DNA of 64,000 bases from Agrobacterium fabrum str. C58 (GCF_000092025.1 NC_003063.2:1-64000), one strand, 5' to 3'. Numbered from the stretch's first letter, positions 8,940-17,949 are shown. The notes: generated by a model not told the origin, from the sequence alone. Made by a program: numbers and translations.

Positions 8940-9344
8940 CTAAACTTCAGGTGAGATCAAAGTGACAGTTGGAAAATACGATCGGTAACGAGCCACATCT
9001 CGCGTCAACAAGGGAAGGTTTTGTATTGCTGCGTGGGCGCCGATAAAAAAGTCAGGCAAAACACCGGTACGGGTCCCGCCGCCCCGGTGATACTTGGTAA
9101 AGGCCTTACCTGCCAGAAATAACGCTGCGCGAGGAAAAGGGGTGAACTTCAACCCCGCCTGATCAACAAAAGCGTCAAGCTCTTCTATCCGCTCATATCG
9201 AACAGATAGTTCCGCGTAGACAACGTCATTGATGTACAGCGAACCTGAAACGCTTGCCAGTTCGAGCTGCTCGATTGACCAATCGGCCCAAACCGGGTCG
9301 TCCGTCACAAGATCAAGCAGCACATTTGTATCGACAAGCGTCAC
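8940..9344 (-). CDS. vapC: VapC-type PIN-domain toxin
   Basis: 134-residue PIN domain. The four acidic residues expected to bind Mg2+ are visible: Asp5 (LVDTNVLLD), Glu45 (YAELSV), Asp98 (LPDFFIGAHA) and Asp116 (LLTRDVARY). VapC toxins are RNases acting on tRNA or rRNA when not bound by antitoxin. It overlaps the upstream AbrB-like gene by four bases, the usual antitoxin-first organisation. The module sits among decayed genes. The exact RNA target cannot be read from sequence. Confidence 0.88.
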   Translation of the reverse strand: MTLVDTNVLLDLVTDDPVWADWSIEQLELASVSGSLYINDVVYAELSVRYERIEELDAFVDQAGLKFTPFPRAALFLAGKAFTKYHRGGGTRTGVLPDFFIGAHAAIQNLPLLTRDVARYRSYFPTVTLISPEV

Positions 9345-9574
9345 TCGTCACCACGGGTCAAAGCCATGATGGCGTCGGTACCAAGACCTTCACCGGCATG
9401 TCCGCGCAGCTTAGCAAAACGCGTCAGTGGCTGTTTCTTGTCCGCCCTGACGAGAACGATCCGTCCATCGGGAGCCCGGACAAAATCGACCGAGCTTCCC
9501 GGTGAGATCCCTAAAAGCTCGCGTACAGCTTTTGGAATGGTGACCTGCCCTTTGGCCGTTACCGTTGTTGTCAT
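9341..9574 (-). CDS. vapB: AbrB/MazE-type antitoxin (VapB-like)
   Basis: Swapped-hairpin AbrB DNA-binding domain: TTTVTAKGQVTIPKAVRELLGI. The start is placed at ATG 9574 because the frame can be extended to 9604 only by reading into the operator palindrome at 9586-9613. The product is then 77 residues. The C-terminal part should wrap the toxin. Four-base overlap with vapC. Antitoxin with toxin normally binds the promoter, here the palindrome just upstream. Confidence 0.86.
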   Translation of the reverse strand: MTTTVTAKGQVTIPKAVRELLGISPGSSVDFVRAPDGRIVLVRADKKQPLTRFAKLRGHAGEGLGTDAIMALTRGDE

Positions 9575-9585
9575 GTCAAATTTCC

Positions 9586-9613
9586 GTAATACCGTCGTAA
9601 CCAACGGTATTAC
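9586..9613. promoter_or_regulatory. vapBC operator palindrome
   Basis: Perfect 10-bp arms GTAATACCGT (9586-9595) and ACGGTATTAC (9604-9613), spacer of 8 bases, starting 12 bases upstream of the antitoxin ATG. Typical target for AbrB-type antitoxin autoregulation. Confidence 0.75.
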
Positions 9614-9763
9614 TTCTGTGCCTCCTTTGCAACTCGTCTCGTTACGAAACGGTCGCTACGACCCAGATATCAGATCATACCGGAAACATTCAGCCTGCCG
9701 CCATTAGGCTTTCGTTAACCATACGGGACCACCCTTCCCTTACAGCAACGATGGAGGTTGGCT

Positions 9764-9892
9764 ATGGCTTACGACTGGGACCGCAATGGACGCGACGGCC
9801 AGTTCGATGAACTGGCGGCAGGTCTGATATTCTTTACAATCGTCACCCTGCTTCTGGCGTCTGCTTATCTTGTGATAAGCTTTGCCAGATAG
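9764..9892 (+). CDS. Small single-pass membrane protein, 42 residues
   Basis: ATG at 9764 has a GGAGG ribosome binding site at 9753-9757. The product starts with an acidic/polar head (MAYDWDRNGRDG) and continues into one hydrophobic helix (about residues 20-40, rich in Leu, Ile and Phe), ending AR. No homologue recognised. The strong RBS and clean helix make it a credible small membrane protein of unknown role. Confidence 0.6.
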   Translation: MAYDWDRNGRDGQFDELAAGLIFFTIVTLLLASAYLVISFAR

Positions 9893-9997
9893 GGGGCCTC
9901 ATTTGCCTGCGAGCCAAGATAGGAAACACCAGGGTGGTAACGTCGATAGACGAATGATTACATCATTAGCCGCTTTACGCATGCCCAACGTCAGTGA

Positions 9998-10549
9998 ATG
10001 AACATGACGGACGATCTTGGCGGTAATATCCTGCTTCTCTCCGGGCACCCCGGCTCTGGCAAATCCACAATCGCCGAAGCGCTAGCGAACCTTCCCGGCG
10101 TTCCAAAGGTGCATTTTCACAGCGATGATCTGTGGGGATATATCAAGCACGGCCGCATCGATCCATGGCTGCCGCAATCCCATCAGCAGAACCGCATGAT
10201 CATGCAGATCGCCGCCGATGTTGCCGGTCGTTACGCCAAGGAGGGCTACTTCGTCATCCTTGACGGCGTCGTCCGACCGGACTGGCTGCCGGCCTTTACG
10301 GCACTTGCCCGGCCGCTGCATTACATTGTGCTGCGCACGACAGCGGCTGAGGCGATCGAACGCTGTCTGGACCGGGGTGGCGACAGCCTCAGCGATCCAC
10401 TGGTGGTCGCCGATCTTCACTCCCAGTTCGCCGATCTCGGCGCCTTTGAGCACCATGTCCTGCCAGTGTCAGGCAAGGACACGGATCAGGCTTTGCAGTC
10501 GGCCATCAATGCGCTGCAATCGGGACGTTTCCGTATTGATGCTTCCTAG
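9998..10549 (+). CDS. P-loop AAA/zeta-toxin-like kinase
   Basis: 183 residues with a Walker A loop GHPGSGKST at 16-24 and a short, kinase-like fold: HFHSDDLWGYI after strand 2 and GYFVILDGVV as the Walker B-like strand. These proteins (gluconate kinase/zeta-toxin/AAA_33 type) phosphorylate small molecules such as sugars or nucleotides; the substrate is not evident. Followed 21 bases later by a broken histidine phosphatase gene on the same strand, possibly once an operon. Confidence 0.75.
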   Translation: MNMTDDLGGNILLLSGHPGSGKSTIAEALANLPGVPKVHFHSDDLWGYIKHGRIDPWLPQSHQQNRMIMQIAADVAGRYAKEGYFVILDGVVRPDWLPAFTALARPLHYIVLRTTAAEAIERCLDRGGDSLSDPLVVADLHSQFADLGAFEHHVLPVSGKDTDQALQSAINALQSGRFRIDAS

Positions 10550-10570
10550 TGACAGCAATCGATAACGAAC

Positions 10571-11178
10571 GTGCAGGATGAAACAAGCGTGGCTCTACCG
10601 ACCATTTACCTCCTTCGCCACGGCGAAACTCTCTGGAACTCTCTTGGCCGGTTTCAGGGGCAATTGGATTCACCCTTGACGCCACGGGGCGTTGAACAGG
10701 CGGACCAGGTTGCTCGCCTGCTCCGCGACGCACTCAACAATGATAACCAGTTGTTCCAGATGCAGATCAGTCCGCTCGGGCGCGTGCGACAAACGGCAGA
10801 ACGGGTACAGTACAGGCGAAGCTGCCGCTCCCGCATATCGAAGATGACCGACTGGTTGAGGTCACGACAGGGTCCTGGGACGGGTTGACGCGTTTTGAAA
10901 TCGACAACGAGTTTCCCGGCCATCTTGACGGGTCCAATGCGTTCGACTGGTATTTCAGGGCACCAGATGGCGAAAGTTTTGATGATTCCTGCAAGCGCGC
11001 GACGTCATGGATCCTGGATGTCCGGCATCCGACCATCGCCATTTCCCATGGTCTGTTCGGGCGGATCCTTCGGGGTGTTTTTCTCGGGCTTTTAAAGCAG
11101 GAAATGCTCGAGCTACCCGTTCCGCAGGATGGGTTTTACCGGCTAGATGATGGCAGGTGCGAGCTCATCACAGTTTGA
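10571..11178 (+). pseudogene. Frameshifted histidine phosphatase (phosphoglycerate-mutase family)
   Basis: First part: IYLLRHGETLWNSLGRFQGQ, the phosphohistidine RHG motif, followed by ISPLGRVRQTAERV. The frame then runs into unrelated residues and stops at 10888. The proper continuation (VQAKLPLPHIEDDRLVEV, then GSWDGLTRFEIDNEFPG and AISHGLFGR with the second catalytic His) is in a different frame from about 10808 to 11178. One shift near 10800-10812 separates the two halves. The likely original start is GTG at 10589, behind AGGA. Both catalytic His are intact, so a sequencing error or a recent mutation is possible. Confidence 0.8.
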
Positions 11179-11248
11179 CCTGCACCAGTATGATTCGGTA
11201 ACTCCAGAGTTGCGGGCAGCACAAACCATACTGGTAGAGGAAGACAAC

Positions 11249-11632
11249 TTGCAAACACTCAACGACATCTATCTCGCTTACCTCGACTCCCTTAATCACC
11301 AAGCCTTCGATGAACTCGGCACCTTCGTCGACGACAATGTCGAACACAATGGCCGGCCGTTCGGGCTGTCGGGCTATCGCGATATGCTGGTCAAGGACTT
11401 TGCCGACATTCCCGACCTGCGATTTGAGGCCGAGATTCTTGTCAGCGACGCGACGCGGCTTGCCGCCCGGCTGTTTTTTGACTGTACGCCCAAATCCATC
11501 TTCATGGACCTTCCGGTCAATGGCCGGCGCGTTCAATTCTGCGAGCATGTTTTCTACGACTTCGAACAGGCAAAAATCCGTAGGGTCTGGTCGGTCCTCG
11601 ACAAGGTCGCAATTGAGCGCCAGCTTGGCTGA
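11249..11632 (+). CDS. NTF2/SnoaL-like ester cyclase family protein
   Basis: 127 residues from a TTG start at 11249, preceded by AGAGG eight bases upstream. An upstream ATG at 11147 in the same frame would overlap the preceding gene and adds residues not seen in the family. Family features: LNDIYLAYLDSLNHQ, VDDNVEHNGRPFGLSGYRDML and KDFADIPDLRFE, as in SnoaL-like polyketide/ester cyclases. The fold is a cone-shaped alpha+beta barrel; substrate unknown. Confidence 0.72.
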   Translation: MQTLNDIYLAYLDSLNHQAFDELGTFVDDNVEHNGRPFGLSGYRDMLVKDFADIPDLRFEAEILVSDATRLAARLFFDCTPKSIFMDLPVNGRRVQFCEHVFYDFEQAKIRRVWSVLDKVAIERQLG

Positions 11633-11702
11633 CAATCTTAAGTTCCACGGGAAGCGGCCTGTCGGATTATGCGACAATTTACCTGAAGTTTACGCCACTA
11701 CC

Positions 11703-12266
11703 TCACTGACTTGAACGGATATTGACGACAGCGGATGAGCCGATCTGGACAAAAGAATACTCGACCGCACCTCGTTTCCACCAGGCTGTCGTACTTTCTA
11801 TCGCGTCATTTTTGTCGAGATTATCCGGTGCACCAAGCCGCTCCGACAAGGCATCCAGAAAACCGGCAGGCCTTGCCGTGGAATAGGCGCATGCCTTGTG
11901 TCCGTTTGGACCAGTCGCAACCCAAAAAGACAATGACTCGGCTCTGCCGGCGTTCTCGCCCCGCCAGCCCACGACCACCACCGAACCCTCATTATATGCG
12001 ACGAAACTACGACGCCATTCCTCCGTTTCCGCGGCGGTCAGCCGCGGCCAGCCAAGTTCGTCACCCTTGATCATCGCGGCCTGCATGGTGGGCGCTTCAC
12101 AGATATTGAGAAGGCGCTCCGCCGTCATGTCCGCCGGCATTGCCATGGCCACCCCGAAATAAAAAAATGCAGAGCAAAAACTGCCGATGGCCGATACCTC
12201 AAGATACCGAAGCGGACCTGCTCGCTCTGCGTTTCTCATTCTCTTCTCCGATTCGTCATCGTCCAT
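11703..12266 (-). CDS. Exported or anchored hypothetical protein
   Basis: I place the start at ATG 12266 (187 residues); an in-frame extension to 12368 has low-complexity Arg-rich residues. A hydrophobic segment (SAIGSFCSAFFYFGVAMAMPA) follows a basic stretch and could be a signal peptide or anchor, leaving a ~150-residue periplasmic domain with two cysteines. No family recognised. It stands alone, convergent with the NTF2-like gene. Confidence 0.55.
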   Translation of the reverse strand: MDDDESEKRMRNAERAGPLRYLEVSAIGSFCSAFFYFGVAMAMPADMTAERLLNICEAPTMQAAMIKGDELGWPRLTAAETEEWRRSFVAYNEGSVVVVGWRGENAGRAESLSFWVATGPNGHKACAYSTARPAGFLDALSERLGAPDNLDKNDAIESTTAWWKRGAVEYSFVQIGSSAVVNIRSSQ

Positions 12267-12549
12267 GGAGTCAAACCGCCACGTCCGAAGCCCCTTCTGG
12301 AGCCATCGGAAACATCCCTCCGGCCGTGGCCGAAGAACGATATCACGCCATGCTGGACGCACCAGCACATAACTTAAATCAAACTGTCTCCGGTAAAGCC
12401 AGGGTTGGTTTAGATCGTGCCCTTGCGCGCACTCTCACGAATTTAACTTGGTTCCAGCCATTTCGCTCCTCGAACCAGCTAAGCACTGCACTTCGTCCTT
12501 TGGGCCGATATCGCGGCAAACTGACCGCTTGACAGAAATTTCGCATTCC

Positions 12550-12597
12550 GATATGTCAGAAACTCTTCTGATATCTCAGTTATGGATTTGATATGTC
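12550..12597. promoter_or_regulatory. Three GATATSTC repeats at 20-bp spacing, plus an IR
   Basis: GATATGTC at 12550, GATATCTC at 12570 and GATATGTC at 12590 are spaced exactly 20 bp. Between the first two lies TCAGAA-4-TTCTGA (12556-12571). They lie in the promoter of the GntR gene, and the last overlaps its first possible ATG. Two-helical-turn spacing fits cooperative binding, probably by the GntR protein itself. Confidence 0.6.
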
Positions 12598-13381
12598 TAA
12601 TCCCCTCGAGTTTCCATCCCTGCCCCTGTCCGAGTTGGTTACTCCCGACGAATTGCCGGAGGGCGGCAACATGACCAATCGGATCCATGCGCTGCTCCGC
12701 AAGCTCATTGTGGAAGTCAAACTACTTCCTGGGCGCGCGCTGTCGGAAAAAGAGATCGCCGCACTTTTGAATGTCAGCAAAACGCCTGTACGCGAAGCGA
12801 TCATCCGCCTGTCGGAAGAGGGCTTCGTCACCGTTGTTCCACAGGGCGGTACATACATCTCACCGATCGATGTGCAGCGGTACATGGAAGCCTGCTTCAT
12901 ACGGTTCAAACTGGAAGAGGGCGCGGTCATAGAGGCTACGAAGCGCCATTCGCTTGAAGACATCGCGCGCCTCAAGACCTGCCTCTCAAATCAGCGCATT
13001 GCTGCAAAAGACGAAGAATTCACGAATTTCTTCCTGCTTGACGAGGAATTCCACAAGACCATCTTTGCAGCCGCGCGCCTTCCGGGCGCCTGGAGCGTGG
13101 TCAACCAGGCCAAGGGCGAAATGGACCGTATGCGGCATCTGAAACGCGTATTTGCGGTCAGACGCACAGAAAAGGTTATCGAGGAGCACGAGGCAATCGT
13201 GGATGGAATCGAGTCAGGCGACGTCGAAGCGGCACGCGAAGCCGTCCAGCGCCATCTCGGGTCACTCGAAACCAAAATCGCAGAACTCTCCAAGAACCCG
13301 AAGATCTGGACCTTCATCGAGCAGGTCAACACGCGCGTCACGAGGAAGCGCGCATCGCGGGGGTCGAAGACACCTGACTGA
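12593..13381 (+). CDS. GntR-family (FadR/FCD) regulator of the alginate locus
   Basis: Winged-helix DNA-binding domain from about residue 28 (IHALLRKLIVEVKLLPG, then LSEKEIAALLNVSKTPVREA), then an FCD ligand-binding helical domain with the expected metal/ligand His residues (DEEFHKTIF, EEHEAIV, RHL). FCD regulators usually repress and respond to sugar acids. Two starts are possible: ATG 12593, which overlaps a repeat and lacks a clear RBS, and ATG 12671 with GGAGGG at 12658-12663. The second looks better and would give 236 residues. It directly precedes the ABC transporter genes and probably controls them and the alginate catabolic genes. Confidence 0.87.
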   Translation: MSNPLEFPSLPLSELVTPDELPEGGNMTNRIHALLRKLIVEVKLLPGRALSEKEIAALLNVSKTPVREAIIRLSEEGFVTVVPQGGTYISPIDVQRYMEACFIRFKLEEGAVIEATKRHSLEDIARLKTCLSNQRIAAKDEEFTNFFLLDEEFHKTIFAAARLPGAWSVVNQAKGEMDRMRHLKRVFAVRRTEKVIEEHEAIVDGIESGDVEAAREAVQRHLGSLETKIAELSKNPKIWTFIEQVNTRVTRKRASRGSKTPD

Positions 13382-13411
13382 CCATACGAGGCTTTTGAGG
13401 AGGGGCCTTTC

Positions 13412-14527
13412 ATGTCCGCAGTTCAAATCAACGACGTCGTCAAGCGCTATGGCGCCCTAGAAGTCGTCCACGGTATCAATCTTTCCATACAGCCGCAGGA
13501 ATTCGTTGTCCTCGTTGGTCCTTCGGGATGCGGAAAATCCACCACGCTGCGTATGCTCGCCGGACTGGAGGACATCTCGGACGGCACCGTTTCGATGGAC
13601 GGCCGGGTGGTCAACAAGGTCGCGCCGAAAGACCGCGATGTCGCCATGGTATTCCAGAACTATGCGCTCTACCCCCATCTGAGCGTGGCCGAGAACATCG
13701 CGTTCGGCCTGCGCGTCAGGGGCGAGAAACGGGCCGTCGTCGACAAGGCCGTTGCGGAAGCCGCACAGATATTGGGACTTACCGAATATCTGGCCCGCAA
13801 GCCGGCCGATCTTTCCGGTGGCCAGCGCCAGCGCGTCGCCATGGGCCGCGCCATCGTGCGCCAACCGAAAATCTTCCTGTTCGACGAACCCCTCTCCAAT
13901 CTTGACGCCAAGCTGCGCACCCATATGCGCGCCGAGATCAAGCTGCTGCACAAACGGATGCAGGCCACCAGCATCTACGTGACCCACGACCAGGTGGAGG
14001 CGATGACGCTTGCCGACCGCATCGTCATCATGAATGGCGGCCATATCGAACAGGTCGGCTCGCCAATGGAGGTTTTCCTCGAACCGGCGAACACATTTGT
14101 CGCAAGCTTCATCGGCTCGCCACCAATGAACCTACTCGACGGAACCATCGAAAAGCAGGATGGCACCGTGAAGGTCAGGCTCACGGGCGGCTCCGGGCAG
14201 CGCTTCAGCATCCCCGATGCCTTCGCGAAGAACGCAATCGAAGGACAGACCGTCAAGCTCGGCCTGCGGCCGGAAATCATGTCGGTGGAAGATAGCGATG
14301 GCCGCGAGGTTCTCCATTGCAGCATTGACCTTGTGGAGCCGCTGGGCGCTGAAGCACTGCTGCATGGAAAGGCGGATGGCCAGCCATTTATCGCCAAAGC
14401 CGAAACGCTTTATGGCGATCATGCCCTTAACGGCGTCAACCGGCTTTCCATCGATACCGCCCGCGTCCACGTCTTTGACGCGGCGACCGGAAGATCGCTC
14501 AAAATCCGGGATGGAGCGCAGCCATGA
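13412..14527 (+). CDS. ABC transporter ATPase, MalK/UgpC type (oligosaccharide import)
   Basis: 371 residues: Walker A GPSGCGKSTT, Q-loop region VFQNYALYPHLSV, signature [14 protein letters not shown], Walker B FLFDEPLSNLDAKL and the switch His in YVTHDQVEAMTLADR. A C-terminal TOBE-like regulatory domain (about 240-371) is typical of carbohydrate importers. The stop overlaps the next permease start by four bases (ATGA). It energises the two permeases and the binding protein that follow; given the lyase downstream, the cargo is probably alginate oligosaccharides. Confidence 0.93.
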   Translation: MSAVQINDVVKRYGALEVVHGINLSIQPQEFVVLVGPSGCGKSTTLRMLAGLEDISDGTVSMDGRVVNKVAPKDRDVAMVFQNYALYPHLSVAENIAFGLRVRGEKRAVVDKAVAEAAQILGLTEYLARKPADLSGGQRQRVAMGRAIVRQPKIFLFDEPLSNLDAKLRTHMRAEIKLLHKRMQATSIYVTHDQVEAMTLADRIVIMNGGHIEQVGSPMEVFLEPANTFVASFIGSPPMNLLDGTIEKQDGTVKVRLTGGSGQRFSIPDAFAKNAIEGQTVKLGLRPEIMSVEDSDGREVLHCSIDLVEPLGAEALLHGKADGQPFIAKAETLYGDHALNGVNRLSIDTARVHVFDAATGRSLKIRDGAQP

Positions 14528-15453
14528 AACAGGATTTTCAAGGGCGCCTTCACGACCTTCAGGAAGACGTGCGCCGTGACTGGCAACTCTACCTGCTGCT
14601 GGCGCCAATGCTCATCTGGTTTGCGGTTTTCCTCTACAAACCCATGTACGGATTGGTCATCGCATTCCAGGATTTCTCGATCTTCCGCGGCATCGAAAAG
14701 AGCCCCTGGGTCGGTTTTGCGAATTTCGTGGAGCTCTTCCGCAACGACATGTTCGTGCGTTCCTTCTGGAACACCATCACCATCAGCGGCCTCGGCCTGA
14801 TCTTCGCCTTTCCGGTGCCAATCATTCTGGCCCTGATGTTTAATGAGGTTCAGAACGGCACTGCCCGGAGCTGGGCGCAGACCGTCGTTTACCTGCCGCA
14901 TTTCATCTCTGTGGTGATCGTCGCCGGCATTGTCATCAATTTCCTCTCGCCCTCGATAGGCATCGTCAATCTCATGCTGAAAGGCCTTGGATTTGAGCCG
15001 ATCTATTTCCTGACCCAGCCGGAATGGTTCCGTCCCGTCTATATCGGCTCATCGGTCTGGAAGGAGGCAGGCTTCGAATCCATCGTCTATCTCGCCGCCA
15101 TCGCCGGCGTGAGCCCGACGCTTTACGAATCCGCCCGGGTGGATGGCGCATCGCGCTGGCAGATGATGTGGCGTATCACCCTGCCCTGCATCCTGCCGAC
15201 GATCGTGATCATGCTGATCATCCGCATCGGCAATCTGGTCGAAGTCGGGTTCGAATATATCATCCTGCTCTATCGCCCATCCACCTACGAGACGGCGGAC
15301 GTCGTTTCCACCTTCATTTACCGCACCGGCCTGCAGGGCACCCAATACGATCTTGCGACTGCCGCCGGCCTGTTCAACGCGGTCATCGCCTTCGTCCTCG
15401 TCTATTCGGCAAATCGCATCAGCCGAAAAGTCTCGTCGACATCGCTGTGGTGA
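14524..15453 (+). CDS. Sugar ABC permease, LplB type
   Basis: 309 residues, six predicted membrane segments. The EAA loop that contacts the ATPase is visible as LYESARVDGASRWQMMWRIT. N-terminal MFS-like sequence FLYKPMYGLVIAFQDFS resembles LplB/YteP permeases, the CUT1 subgroup that imports oligosaccharides of uronic-acid polymers in other bacteria. Translationally coupled to the ATPase and 11 bases from the partner permease. Confidence 0.9.
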   Translation: MKQDFQGRLHDLQEDVRRDWQLYLLLAPMLIWFAVFLYKPMYGLVIAFQDFSIFRGIEKSPWVGFANFVELFRNDMFVRSFWNTITISGLGLIFAFPVPIILALMFNEVQNGTARSWAQTVVYLPHFISVVIVAGIVINFLSPSIGIVNLMLKGLGFEPIYFLTQPEWFRPVYIGSSVWKEAGFESIVYLAAIAGVSPTLYESARVDGASRWQMMWRITLPCILPTIVIMLIIRIGNLVEVGFEYIILLYRPSTYETADVVSTFIYRTGLQGTQYDLATAAGLFNAVIAFVLVYSANRISRKVSSTSLW

Positions 15454-15464
15454 GGAGCTGAAAC

Positions 15465-16346
15465 ATGGCAAACTTCAATCTCTATTCCCGTGGCGACAGG
15501 ATTTTCGGCTGGGCAAACGCCATTCTTCTCGGCCTGTTCGTCCTGTCGACACTCTATCCTTTCATCTATGTGCTGTCGGTCTCGCTCTCCTCGGGCGCTG
15601 CCGTCACCGCCGGCCGCGTCACCCTCTGGCCCGTCGATGTCACGCTTGCCGCCTACGATCGGGTCTTGTCCGACAGGATGTTCTGGGTCGCCTATGGCAA
15701 CACCTTCATCTATACCTTCGGCGGCACGCTCATGAGCCTGCTGATCATGATACCCGGCGCCTATGCCCTGTCGCGCAAACGCCTGCGTGGCCGCACGTTC
15801 TTCAACATCGCCATCGCGTTCACGCTCTGGTTCAACGCCGGCATGATCCCGTTCTTCCTGAATATGCGCGATCTCGGGCTTCTCGACAGCCGTTTCGGCA
15901 TCATCCTCGGTTTCGCGGCCAATGCCTTCAACGTCATCCTGCTGCGGAATTTTTTCGAAGCGGTGCCGAAATCCTTCGAAGAGGCCGCGAAGATGGATGG
16001 CGCCAGCGAATTGCAGCTGCTTTGGAAGGTGTTCATTCCGCTGTCGAAGCCCGCAATCGTCACGGTCGCGCTGTTCTGCATCGTATCGCGCTGGAACGGT
16101 TATTTCTGGGCCATGGTGCTGCTGCGCGGCGAGGAGAAAATTCCGCTTCAGGTCTATCTGAAGCGCGTCATCGTCGATCTCAATTCCAATGACGAATTCG
16201 CCTCGAGCCTGCTGACCGCCCACTATTCGTTCGAGACGGTGACATCGGCGATCATGATCGCTTCCATTATTCCCGTCCTCATCATTTACCCCTACGCGCA
16301 GAAGTATTTCACCAAAGGAATTCTGCTGGGCGGAGTCAAAGAGTAG
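15465..16346 (+). CDS. Sugar ABC permease, YtcP/YteP partner type
   Basis: 293-residue inner-membrane subunit pairing with the LplB-like permease. The EAA motif reads SFEEAAKMDGASELQLLWKVF. The first loop, YVLSVSLSSGAAVTAGRVTLWP, is characteristic of the YtcP subgroup. Downstream is a binding protein of the matching LplA class, so the importer is complete within four adjacent genes. Confidence 0.9.
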   Translation: MANFNLYSRGDRIFGWANAILLGLFVLSTLYPFIYVLSVSLSSGAAVTAGRVTLWPVDVTLAAYDRVLSDRMFWVAYGNTFIYTFGGTLMSLLIMIPGAYALSRKRLRGRTFFNIAIAFTLWFNAGMIPFFLNMRDLGLLDSRFGIILGFAANAFNVILLRNFFEAVPKSFEEAAKMDGASELQLLWKVFIPLSKPAIVTVALFCIVSRWNGYFWAMVLLRGEEKIPLQVYLKRVIVDLNSNDEFASSLLTAHYSFETVTSAIMIASIIPVLIIYPYAQKYFTKGILLGGVKE

Positions 16347-16367
16347 CAGCACAAGGGAGGAGAACCT

Positions 16368-17936
16368 GTGAGAGCACTACGAAAAGGCGCGCCCCTACTG
16401 GCGTTGATGACAGCCGCAACCCTGGCTTTGCCGGTATCGGCGCAGGATTCAGGCAAGATCACCGAAGACCCGCTGGAACTGACTATCCATTTTCATTTCC
16501 GCGACAAATACGTCTATTCGGAAAAATGGCCGGTGGAGCAGAAGGCAGCGGAAATCACCAATATCCATGTCCGCAATGTTGCATCCCTGGCAACCACCAG
16601 CAGCCGTGATGCCTTCAATCTTCTGATCGCCTCAGGCAACCTTCCCGACATCGTTGGCGGTGACGCCAACGGTGGTTTGAAGGAGGATTTCATCCGCTAC
16701 GGGCTGGAGGGTGCGTTCATTCCGCTCGATGAGCTGATCGAGGAAAACGCCCCCAACCTTAAGGCCTTCTTCGACAGCCACAAGGAAATCCGCAATGCGA
16801 TTTCCGGACCGGACGGCAAGCTTTATTTCATCCCCTATGTGCCTGACGGCAAGTTCTCGCGCGGCTGGTTCATCCGCCAGGACTGGCTCGACAAGCTCGG
16901 CCTGAAGCAGCCGGAGACACCGGAAGAGGTCTACGAAGTTCTGAAAGCCTTCCGCGACAAGGACCCGAACGGCAATGGTCTCAAGGATGAAGTGCCTTAT
17001 TTTGCCCGTGAGGAAATCGATGCCGTCCGCCTCATCAACCTGTGGGACGCTCGTGTGTCGGGATCCGAACGTTATGGCGACTTTGCCGTTTACGACGGGC
17101 AGCTGCGTCACCCGTGGGCAGAGGAAAACTACAAGACGGGCATTTCCAATGTCGCCAAGTGGTACAAGGAAGGCCTGATCGACAAGGAGATATTCACCCG
17201 CGGCGCCCGTTCGCGCGAATATCTCCTGGGCAACAATCTCGGCGGGATGACGCATGACTGGTTCGCCAGCACGTCGACCTACAATGACGCCCTGTCGCCC
17301 AAGATTGAAGGCTTTGCGCTGAAGCCGATGCTTCCGCCCAAGACCGTCTCGGGCCAACGCTTCGAGGATTCGCGGCGCCTGCGTGTCCAGCCCGTCGGCT
17401 GGGCAATTTCGGCGACCAATGAACACCCGGTCGAAACCATCAAATATTTCGACTTCTGGTTCTCACAGCAGGGCCGCATCCTGTCGAATTTCGGCGTTGA
17501 GGGTCTGACCTACGAAATGGTCGATGGCAAACCGCAGTTCAAGAAGGAAATCCTCGACAACAAGGATCCGGTCAATGCCCAGCTCTGGGCGGTCGGTGCG
17601 GCGATCCCGCGCGGATACTGGATGGATTACGAATATGAGCGCCAGTGGACGAACAAGATCGCGCTTGAGGGCATCGACCTCTACGAGAAGTGCAACTGCC
17701 TCAAGGACGAGTTCATGGGCGTTTCCCTGAACGCCGAGGAAAAAGCGACCTTCGACCGCTACTGGCCTAGCATCCTCACCTACATGACCGAGATGCAGCA
17801 GACCTGGATTCTCGGCGCGCAGGACGTCGATACCGGCTGGGACGCCTACAAAAAGCGCCTCACTGCTCTTGGTTACGACGAGGTCATCAAGATGATGCAG
17901 TCGGCCTATGACCGCCAGTACAAGGCGGCGCAATAA
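16368..17936 (+). CDS. Extracellular solute-binding protein, LplA type
   Basis: 522 residues, GTG start with GGAGG just upstream. Signal peptide (MRALRKGAPLLALM, cleavage near VSAQ-DS at about residue 26). The mature protein is a large cluster-B sugar-binding protein related to LplA/YtcQ and the alginate oligosaccharide-binding AlgQ1/AlgQ2 of Sphingomonas: DPNGNGLKDEVPYF is close to the calcium-binding loop of those proteins. It should capture alginate oligomers in the periplasm. A strong hairpin follows the stop. Confidence 0.88.
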   Translation: MRALRKGAPLLALMTAATLALPVSAQDSGKITEDPLELTIHFHFRDKYVYSEKWPVEQKAAEITNIHVRNVASLATTSSRDAFNLLIASGNLPDIVGGDANGGLKEDFIRYGLEGAFIPLDELIEENAPNLKAFFDSHKEIRNAISGPDGKLYFIPYVPDGKFSRGWFIRQDWLDKLGLKQPETPEEVYEVLKAFRDKDPNGNGLKDEVPYFAREEIDAVRLINLWDARVSGSERYGDFAVYDGQLRHPWAEENYKTGISNVAKWYKEGLIDKEIFTRGARSREYLLGNNLGGMTHDWFASTSTYNDALSPKIEGFALKPMLPPKTVSGQRFEDSRRLRVQPVGWAISATNEHPVETIKYFDFWFSQQGRILSNFGVEGLTYEMVDGKPQFKKEILDNKDPVNAQLWAVGAAIPRGYWMDYEYERQWTNKIALEGIDLYEKCNCLKDEFMGVSLNAEEKATFDRYWPSILTYMTEMQQTWILGAQDVDTGWDAYKKRLTALGYDEVIKMMQSAYDRQYKAAQ

Positions 17937-17949
17937 ACCCTCCGACCAT

